NCBI RefSeq assembly: GCF_040451425.1
Contig: NZ_CP144374.1
Location: 558,001-622,000 of the forward strand
Source: Thermodesulfovibrio sp. 3462-1
Lineage (GTDB): Bacteria > Nitrospirota > Thermodesulfovibrionia > Thermodesulfovibrionales > Thermodesulfovibrionaceae
DNA: 64,000 bases
Direction: 5' to 3'
The notes under the pieces were generated by a model that made no database searches, was not told where the DNA came from, and saw only the letters and a program-made list of their open reading frames with translations. The translations under genes were made by a program, and so were the position numbers. Shown piece by piece: positions 57,855-64,000 of this stretch (position 1 is the stretch's first letter; each line of letters opens with the position of its first letter).

Positions 57855-58960
57855 AGTTTCACCTCTCCAACTAAACTTAATCCAAACCCATCCTCAGAGT
57901 TTATATCAGATATATTTTTTAAATGAAAAGCATCTTTAATCTTATCCGGCGTTGAATCATCTAAAATTTCAAAGTAATAAACGCTTCCAGCAGGAACTGC
58001 TTTGTACATTGGTTTTGGCTTTTTTCTTGCCAGATCCCAGCCACCAATTAAAACAAATTTCCCAATTGCACAAGCAATAAGTTTAAGTTTTATTCCATTA
58101 AATTCTCCTTCAAAACTACTTTCATCAATCCAATCAGGAAGCCAACCTTTTTTAAATATTGCTGGTATTGCGAAATAAATCTTAAACCTTCTGTTTTCAA
58201 ACTTAAATTTTACATTTTGCAAGCTTTCCATAAGGCTATTTTGAATTTTTTCTATTTGTGCTGTTTTACCTTCCCCACCAAGCTGAATCAATCCTTTTTC
58301 TGGATAATTGTTTATACCTTCAATTTCAATATATAAACTTGCTTTTTTATCAAGCCTTATCATTGGGATTCTGTATAGATATCCCTCTTCGGATGATAAT
58401 GTTTTTCTACTTCTTTTTATTCCTGTTTTTAGCTCTTTGGTAAATAATTTGTCTTTTTCTGTATTTTCTGTATATTTTGTATAATTGGTTATTTCCTTTC
58501 CTTCTAAATAATCCTTTAATCTATCTCTATCAAGCAACTCATCTGCTTCCTCTAACTCGGTATCACTTTTATTAACCAAACATTTTGCCAAGTTATAATC
58601 AGATATGAAAATTTCTGGCTTATTTACTAAATCAATATCATATAATTTTTCATCTTTTTTTCCTTTTTCTTTAAGCAAATCCTTCGGAACAGGGAAATAT
58701 AAGATATCTTCTAAAGCAAGTAATGGACCCTTTATTTTCAAACTTCCTTTATTTTCAAGCGTTCCAAGTTCTTCTTTTAGTTCTCCTTTTTTAAATTTTT
58801 CTAAATTTCCCCATTCAAAAATAAGCCATGTTCTAATTGCTCCATAAACCGTTGATGGATATGGAGGAAAGACAGGATTTGCCCAGGTTTCAGCACCCAT
58901 TGAAAATGGTCTTCCATCTCTAAAAAATAATGTATCGAGTGGTTTAATCTTATAAAACAT
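57851..58960 (-). CDS. cmr3: Cmr3, Cas5-like subunit of type III-B
   Basis: Binds the crRNA 5' handle and contacts Cmr2. 369 residues, opening KIKPLDTLFFRDGRPFSMGAE and PVFPPYPSTVYGAIRTWL, both strongly conserved in Cmr3. The C terminus VPAGSVYYFEILDD and EDGFGLSLVGEV completes the RAMP fold. ATGA overlap with the CARF-RelE-like gene; immediately follows cmr2. Confidence 0.95.
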   Translation of the reverse strand: MFYKIKPLDTLFFRDGRPFSMGAETWANPVFPPYPSTVYGAIRTWLIFEWGNLEKFKKGELKEELGTLENKGSLKIKGPLLALEDILYFPVPKDLLKEKGKKDEKLYDIDLVNKPEIFISDYNLAKCLVNKSDTELEEADELLDRDRLKDYLEGKEITNYTKYTENTEKDKLFTKELKTGIKRSRKTLSSEEGYLYRIPMIRLDKKASLYIEIEGINNYPEKGLIQLGGEGKTAQIEKIQNSLMESLQNVKFKFENRRFKIYFAIPAIFKKGWLPDWIDESSFEGEFNGIKLKLIACAIGKFVLIGGWDLARKKPKPMYKAVPAGSVYYFEILDDSTPDKIKDAFHLKNISDINSEDGFGLSLVGEVKL

Positions 58961-61708
58961 CTATTCCCCCTTATTCATAAAACTTGCAATTTCAAGAAGA
59001 TTTGTGAAGTTATCTATATCTTCTCCTGTCCGCCAGAAAAGTAATTTTGCTTTATTGTAGAATTTTTCAACAATTTCTTTTCGGCTCTTACTTTCACCAT
59101 TATAAGCCCTTGTCAATAATCTTTTTAGTTCTGTGTTAAAAATCTCTCCGGTCAATCCGAAACTACCTTCTTTCTCTTTTATTTTTGCAAACTCCTGTTT
59201 TAATTTTTGTATAAATCCATCTGAGATATAATTTTTATTTTCTCTATTCATACAATCTTTTAAAGTTTTCAGAATTTCTGTTGTCAAATTTCCGTCAATC
59301 AACCATTCAGCAATACCAATCCTTTCTTCTCCAGATCTCTTCATAAGTAAAATGGCAAATTTATTTTTTTCTTCCTTCTTTGCTTCCTTTTTCATCTCAA
59401 ATACCTTATCAATCACAATCTTTAATGGCTCCTTATAATGGGCAATAACCACCCCCATTGAACAGGTTGCCTTTTTACCCATGGTTAAATAGTAAACCCC
59501 GTCTTTCAGAACAAAACCAGAAGTATTACTCATATCTACTTCTATATTGCCATTTTCAAATTTTATCTGTCCTGAAAAAGCCCATCTTAATTTTTCCATT
59601 ACATCAAATAAATCTCTTAAATTAACAAAAGCTAAAACATCATCACCACCAGCATAAATGAGTTTCCCAAGATGCTCCTTTTCAACAATTTTCTTTACAA
59701 ATTCAATTGCATAATTTCTTAATGCTGTTGATATGGCGGAATGAATAGCCGGTGTTAAAATCTTTTTGGGAACATATTTTTCTAATTCTTTTTTAAATTC
59801 TTCGGGCAATCTTTCCCATACCTCTGAGTTATAAGCATGTTGAATCTCTGGCAACAATTCCCCCGAAAGCCATCTTCCCATATTGTCTCCATCAAGATAA
59901 AGGATTGCATAGTAAGGGCTTGGTTTCTCAACTTTATCTGTAATTTTCTTTAACTTCTCCTTTAATTCTTCTATTTCCTTTGTATTAATATCAATTCCTT
60001 CCTTTTCAGTATAATTTTCTTCATAAAACCACGAACCCTCAAGGTTCTCTGTAATTTTGTTTTCTAATTTTGGCAGAGGTTTGACTTTTAAGTAATCCTT
60101 TTTCGCCAATTCGTGAAACCTTTTTACAAACTTATAAAATTCATCTTTCGCATTTTCGATTGCCTTTTCTTTAAAATCAGCACTTGCAACCTCTGCAGTT
60201 GAAGGAAAAGAGAAATCTTTAAAGGCATCGCTTACTTTTTCTTTTAGATGAATATCAAAAGTTCTCTTTAACAAGCATAAAGAGCAAAGCCCTTCTCCAT
60301 CGGAAAGATATTTCTCACTTATTTTTTTAGTAAGGTCTAATGCATCCGGATTGTATCTCTTAAATTTATCTTTGTTTTTGCTTTCCCAAAAGAAAACTAC
60401 ATTTCTTTCTCCACAAACTGAACATTTTCTTCCTGCTTCTGGATTTTGCCTAAATTCCCTCAAATTCTTTCTTGCTCCCATTGATTTTTCTAAAGCAGTG
60501 TAAAGAAGTTGATAGAGAAAGCCGATATTCGGTTCATATTCACCTTTATCTTTCCCAAAATCCCATAATTCCTGCCAATTTTTTAATTTTTCATCTGTAA
60601 AAAAATCCTTCAAATCTTCTTTATAAAATTTTTTAACTTTTTTATCTTCACCTTTTTCATCTTTTTCCAAAACTTCAATTATACCCAAATCCCTATCTCC
60701 TTTTCTCCAAGGAATAGCAACCCAGTAGATTTGAGGAAAGTCAGAAAGTTGATTATATACTATGTTTTTTTGACTATCATTTAAGCTTATTTTTAACTCT
60801 TTAAAAATTGTATCCCTTGCGGCAGTAATCTCGTCTTTAATTGCTTGTCTCATTTCATTTGCAAGGTTTTTTATCTCCGTTTCATCTGTTGTTTGAATTA
60901 TCGCTACAAACCTGTTTGGAATCGTTGGTAAAGCAATATCTTTTAAATGTGGATTTTTAATTGATAGCCATTTTACCTTTTCGTTTTCAAGATACCAATC
61001 CATAAAAGGCTGCCTATACAAATCAGGATATATAATTGATGTTGGACCATATTTCTCTATAACGTTTTTCATAGCAACAAATGTCAAATAAGAAAGCATA
61101 AAACTTCCCATAAAGAAATCTTGCGTCTTTCTTGCTTGTGAGATAAAAGATTGAACAGGACCTATTGTGAAAAGGAAAAGTGAGTTGTTTTGCCCTTTGC
61201 TTTCTTGAGTTTTTTCTCTTAAAAAAACTGCGTTTATTGCCGTTGATATTTTTAGATGCTCCCATATTGAGTGATCAGGAAACCTTGTATATGCGGGAAG
61301 CAAAGGAATAAATTTTTTCAGATTCTCATCTGTTTTCTCAATGAGCTCTTCTAATAGATTTCTCCAGATTAAAAGTGATTTTTTTTCATCTTCTACAAAT
61401 TTATATTCTTTTACTATCTCTTCTAAAATTTCTCTAATTTTTTTAATCGCCTGCTCAAATTCAATACCTTCAACTTTTATCTTTTCATCAGAAAGCGGAT
61501 GCCTTATTTCTGTAAGTTTCTTTGACTTTGGAAGCGAACTTCTTTCCATACATGAAGCAATCTGGTCTGAATATTTTCCTTCCTCAATTCCTGAAACTCC
61601 AAAAATCTCTGCATACTCTTTTACCCTTCGCTCATGCGTAGGTATATCAAAAGGTTTATCTACTGGGTCGTGAAAGAATTTTTTAAGAAAATCATTATAC
61701 CAACTCAT
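58961..61708 (-). CDS. cmr2: Cmr2 (Cas10) of type III-B
   Basis: The 915-residue signalling subunit. The N terminus SWYNDFLKKFFHDPVDKPFDI keeps an HD-like HDP-x2-K remnant but no full HD nuclease. GPVQSFISQARKTQDFFMGS opens the first palm; zinc-ribbon cysteines are in KCSVCGERN and LCSLCLLK; ILYLDGDNMGRWLSG and YAGGDDVLAF (GGDD near 687-690) form the cyclase site, so cyclic oligoadenylate synthesis is expected. Start: ATG 61708 or GTG 61711, both within the end of the HEPN gene (about 15 bp overlap). Confidence 0.95.
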   Translation of the reverse strand: MSWYNDFLKKFFHDPVDKPFDIPTHERRVKEYAEIFGVSGIEEGKYSDQIASCMERSSLPKSKKLTEIRHPLSDEKIKVEGIEFEQAIKKIREILEEIVKEYKFVEDEKKSLLIWRNLLEELIEKTDENLKKFIPLLPAYTRFPDHSIWEHLKISTAINAVFLREKTQESKGQNNSLFLFTIGPVQSFISQARKTQDFFMGSFMLSYLTFVAMKNVIEKYGPTSIIYPDLYRQPFMDWYLENEKVKWLSIKNPHLKDIALPTIPNRFVAIIQTTDETEIKNLANEMRQAIKDEITAARDTIFKELKISLNDSQKNIVYNQLSDFPQIYWVAIPWRKGDRDLGIIEVLEKDEKGEDKKVKKFYKEDLKDFFTDEKLKNWQELWDFGKDKGEYEPNIGFLYQLLYTALEKSMGARKNLREFRQNPEAGRKCSVCGERNVVFFWESKNKDKFKRYNPDALDLTKKISEKYLSDGEGLCSLCLLKRTFDIHLKEKVSDAFKDFSFPSTAEVASADFKEKAIENAKDEFYKFVKRFHELAKKDYLKVKPLPKLENKITENLEGSWFYEENYTEKEGIDINTKEIEELKEKLKKITDKVEKPSPYYAILYLDGDNMGRWLSGELLPEIQHAYNSEVWERLPEEFKKELEKYVPKKILTPAIHSAISTALRNYAIEFVKKIVEKEHLGKLIYAGGDDVLAFVNLRDLFDVMEKLRWAFSGQIKFENGNIEVDMSNTSGFVLKDGVYYLTMGKKATCSMGVVIAHYKEPLKIVIDKVFEMKKEAKKEEKNKFAILLMKRSGEERIGIAEWLIDGNLTTEILKTLKDCMNRENKNYISDGFIQKLKQEFAKIKEKEGSFGLTGEIFNTELKRLLTRAYNGESKSRKEIVEKFYNKAKLLFWRTGEDIDNFTNLLEIASFMNKGE

Positions 61709-62096
61709 CACTCAACCTCTCCTTTAATGTTTTATATAAATCTTCAAGAATTTTTACATATTTTGTCTTTATTTCTTCAAATATCTCTCTTGAAAACTCT
61801 GCTGAATATTCATGAACAAGTCTATTTCTTGTCTCTATCATCTCCATCCATGTTATTTCATCTTCAATCAAACCATTTATTTTTGCCTGTTTAAAACATT
61901 CTCTCGGATTTTTACAAATAATTCCTAAATCCTCGAGATAAATTCTTATCGCCTTCCATGAAAGTTCATAGCAAAGTTCAAACCTTTTTATCACTCCATC
62001 AATATCCAAGTCATCAACTGCTTTTTCTACCGCAATTTTTAGGTTTTGGATTGCTTTTTCAAAATCAAAAAATGTTCTTTTAACCCTTTCTCTCAT
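61695..62096 (-). CDS. HEPN-domain protein, HepT/HI0074-like
   Basis: A 133-residue four-helix protein of the nucleotidyltransferase-partner family. The R-x4-H-x-Y motif of HepT toxins is complete: R90, H95, Y97 in ETRNRLVHEYS. In characterised HepT-MntA pairs the HEPN partner is an RNase and the Tyr is AMPylated by MntA. Here the cognate nucleotidyltransferase domain is at the C terminus of Cmr1, whose gene overlaps this one by 17 bp, and cmr2 follows with another overlap. Probable role: an RNase controlled by the fused MNT domain. Confidence 0.85.
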   Translation of the reverse strand: MRERVKRTFFDFEKAIQNLKIAVEKAVDDLDIDGVIKRFELCYELSWKAIRIYLEDLGIICKNPRECFKQAKINGLIEDEITWMEMIETRNRLVHEYSAEFSREIFEEIKTKYVKILEDLYKTLKERLSDELV

Positions 62097-63399
62097 AAAT
62101 TATTATTCCTTCTCTTTCTATCTTTTCTTTAAGTTCTTTATTTGCTTTTTTTAAATCAACTATATCTATTGGAGCAATGATATCTATTCCACCTATGAAT
62201 TTTCCGCTCTCAACTGCAATATCAATATCTGCGTTTCTATGAGCATCTCCTCTTGCCCTTGAACCGAAAAGAATTATCTTTTTAGGTAAAATTTGGTTTT
62301 CTATCTTATGAATAATATTATTTAAAATTTTTGGCTGTGATAAAATATATTCCTTACCTTTATTTTTTAATTCATTCCAGAATTCATCAATGAGTTTATA
62401 ATCTGGTTTTTGAATCCTACTACCAGCTTTTATAATTGTTCCTTCTTCTAAGAACTCACTTGATAAGCGTATAACAAGCCAAGCAAAACCATTTATTGTT
62501 TTAATTAATTTAAAAATTAATGGAGATGACCGACGATTTATTTTTATGTTCCCTTTTTCAGCAATGGCATGTTTTCTTGGTAATCCAAAGACTGCTGTAT
62601 CTAAAACATTAGATTTATGTTCTTTCCTAAAATCTAAATAAATCTTGCCTATATTATTTAAAGCATCTTTCCAGTTAGGAAATAGCTGGTTGGAGATAAT
62701 TATTCTTGAAAAAGATAGATTTGAATATTCTGAAACAAAATTTGAAGGAAGGCCTCCTCTTACGATTTCAAAACATTTATGAAGATTTCCCTTTAACCAA
62801 TTGAAAATTTCATCTGAACTGCTTCCTTTGGGGATAAAATTAATTCCATATGTCTCACCTTCTATCTTTTTTACAATAATATTTCCTCCACCTCTTCTTG
62901 CCCTTGTTCCAAAACCACCAAGATAAATTGATGCCCAGAGAGAGGCAATAGCATTTTTGAAAGATTTTTCATCAAAGGAGGATAGCTCTATATTAAATTC
63001 AAATCCATCTTTTATAAATTTTCTTTCCTGTCTTGGCAAAACCGTTGAATAAAGTAAATATCCTATTCCAGCATCCTTCCCTGCCAATGATTGAGTATCT
63101 TTATCAAAGTGCCAATCTAAACCATAGTCATTTTTTAAATTCCATCCAATGAACTGATGGGCTCGCTGAGGAATCACTTTTATCCTTACCTTGCTTTTTC
63201 CTTCCTTCTCTCCTGTCCCACCGAAAATCTCTGCCTCTTCTTTTTTCAATTTATCAATATCACTTTCAGCCCTTATTGCCCTCCACCAAAACCTCATCAT
63301 ACCTTTAAATTCAGATGGTCTTAACTCAGGAGTTCTACTATCCGCTCCTGCTATAAACATTGGCGTTATGACTTGGCATAAAAGACTACATCTGTTCAT
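62080..63399 (-). CDS. cmr1: Cmr1 RAMP fused to a MNT nucleotidyltransferase domain
   Basis: A 439-residue fusion. Residues 1 to about 340 are Cmr1, the RAMP that holds the crRNA 3' end: CQVITPMFIAGADSRTPELRPSEFKGMMRFWWRA (seen as CQVITPMFIAGAD, then PSEFKGMMRFWWRA), EIFGGTGEKEGKSKV, GGFGTRARRGGG. Residues about 355-439 are a minimal nucleotidyltransferase: KKIILFGSRARGDAHRNADIDIAVE has the GS-x10-D-x-D metal motif with GS at 379-380. The linker contains no ATG, GTG or TTG, so a separate MNT gene is unlikely. Followed, with a 17-bp overlap, by its HEPN partner. Confidence 0.85.
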   Translation of the reverse strand: MNRCSLLCQVITPMFIAGADSRTPELRPSEFKGMMRFWWRAIRAESDIDKLKKEEAEIFGGTGEKEGKSKVRIKVIPQRAHQFIGWNLKNDYGLDWHFDKDTQSLAGKDAGIGYLLYSTVLPRQERKFIKDGFEFNIELSSFDEKSFKNAIASLWASIYLGGFGTRARRGGGNIIVKKIEGETYGINFIPKGSSSDEIFNWLKGNLHKCFEIVRGGLPSNFVSEYSNLSFSRIIISNQLFPNWKDALNNIGKIYLDFRKEHKSNVLDTAVFGLPRKHAIAEKGNIKINRRSSPLIFKLIKTINGFAWLVIRLSSEFLEEGTIIKAGSRIQKPDYKLIDEFWNELKNKGKEYILSQPKILNNIIHKIENQILPKKIILFGSRARGDAHRNADIDIAVESGKFIGGIDIIAPIDIVDLKKANKELKEKIEREGIIIYERKG

Positions 63400-63403
63400 T
63401 TGC

Positions 63404-64000
63404 TCACCTCCTTACATTCACACTATTAACATATTTTACAATATCCTCCACCATTAACCATCCACCATAGCAATCTTTGTCATCTTCTTTCAGATATCCT
63501 TTTCTTTCCACTGCAGCAGAAATATTGCAGAGTTTTAATATGTGATGAATTAAATATGCCTGAAGCCTTCTTTGATGCTGTTCTAACAGCCTGCAACCTT
63601 TAGCCCAGACTCTTAGATCTCTTGCCATATCTTTTAAATCCGCAACTTTAAGACTTTTTGCTTCATTTGGAAAATATTTTTTATCCAATTTATCTATTTC
63701 TTTATGCCAATCTATATTTCCATCAAAGTCAGCTATTCCATCAACAATCGCTTGTACATCAGGTCTCTCGATATTATCTCCAAGAAGTCCGCTATCAGTA
63801 TGATGAATTGCTATAGCAAAAATTACTGCATTTTTTAAATTTTCATCTACATCTTCATTTGTTAATTTTTTATAAAGAAACCCTGCACCAATTGGAGCAT
63901 GAGATGGAAGCTTTTTATTTGTACGTAAATTTTCCTGCCATTTTTTTGTCAGTTTCCCAAGGTCGTGAAACAAAACTATCTGTTTTAATATATCTTTGCA
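63404..64000 (-). CDS. HD-domain protein of the Cmr operon (5' end outside window)
   Basis: The frame is open to the right edge (CKDILKQIVLFHDLGKLTKKW) so the start is not visible. HDLGK, HAPIGAGFLYKKL, AIAIHHTDSGLLGD are the metal motifs of a Cas3''-type HD nuclease or phosphohydrolase. The C-terminal half is helical (GCRLLEQHQRRLQAYLIHHIL). It probably supplies the HD activity missing from Cmr2, or it could be the end of a larger protein. It lies 4 bp before cmr1. Confidence 0.75.
   Translation of the reverse strand, partial: CKDILKQIVLFHDLGKLTKKWQENLRTNKKLPSHAPIGAGFLYKKLTNEDVDENLKNAVIFAIAIHHTDSGLLGDNIERPDVQAIVDGIADFDGNIDWHKEIDKLDKKYFPNEAKSLKVADLKDMARDLRVWAKGCRLLEQHQRRLQAYLIHHILKLCNISAAVERKGYLKEDDKDCYGGWLMVEDIVKYVNSVNVRR

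Overview
The window comes from an AT-rich bacterial chromosome with very tight gene packing. Gene content (a ferredoxin-fused electron-transfer flavoprotein, an RNA-ligase-partner PIN protein, a LapA/LapB-like fusion, and type I-B, III-B and III-D CRISPR genes side by side) suggests a thermophilic bacterium, perhaps a Thermodesulfovibrio-like member of the Nitrospirota. That placement is inference; no rRNA is present to test it.

The left 19 kb is ordinary core genome: a lytic transglycosylase, nadA, a MidA-type methyltransferase, a leftward hpt-queD-pmbA-acyl-CoA dehydrogenase operon, a rightward etfB-etfA-fabD-mdh-ndk operon with a clear promoter, a NUDIX hydrolase, a decayed transposase, dnaE-accA, and a leftward lapB-like/PIN pair. 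Three tail-to-tail gene pairs overlap at their 3' ends. A tRNA-Ala(GGC) at 19281 marks the boundary: a tyrosine integrase with one stop and two frameshifts abuts it, followed by two lipoprotein genes. This looks like the left edge of an old integrated element.

From 21554 to 34722 lies one very large CRISPR array: 197 repeats by my manual count, unit about 67 bp. It is transcribed leftward, with its leader on the right next to cas2. It holds duplicated spacers, a duplicated six-spacer block, a block of 15 single-base repeat variants, and drift at one repeat end.

From 34864 to the right edge all genes run leftward as one almost gapless CRISPR super-operon. In transcription order: HD protein, cmr1 fused to a MNT nucleotidyltransferase, a HEPN gene, cmr2, cmr3, a CARF-RelE-like gene, cmr4, cmr5, cmr6, a CARF-wHTH gene, a frameshifted Cas8-like gene, two DUF433 genes, cas8b, a CARF nuclease, a complete type III-D module, then cas7b, cas5b, cas3, cas4, cas1 and cas2. 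The III-D module thus sits inside a split type I-B operon. Both Cas10 proteins keep GGDD, so cyclic oligoadenylate signalling to three CARF proteins is plausible. No cas6 is visible.

The most striking observation is in cas2. It is broken by a 67-bp insertion made of a 37-bp unique sequence between two perfect 30-bp copies of cas2 sequence. This is exactly the footprint of spacer integration (30-bp repeat plus 37-bp spacer), so the adaptation machinery appears to have inserted a spacer into its own cas2 gene. The second highlight is the HEPN-MNT toxin-antitoxin-like pair built into the Cmr operon with the MNT half fused to Cmr1. The third is a dnaX-type A-AAA-AAG heptamer, in register, at the junction of the split Cas8-like gene.
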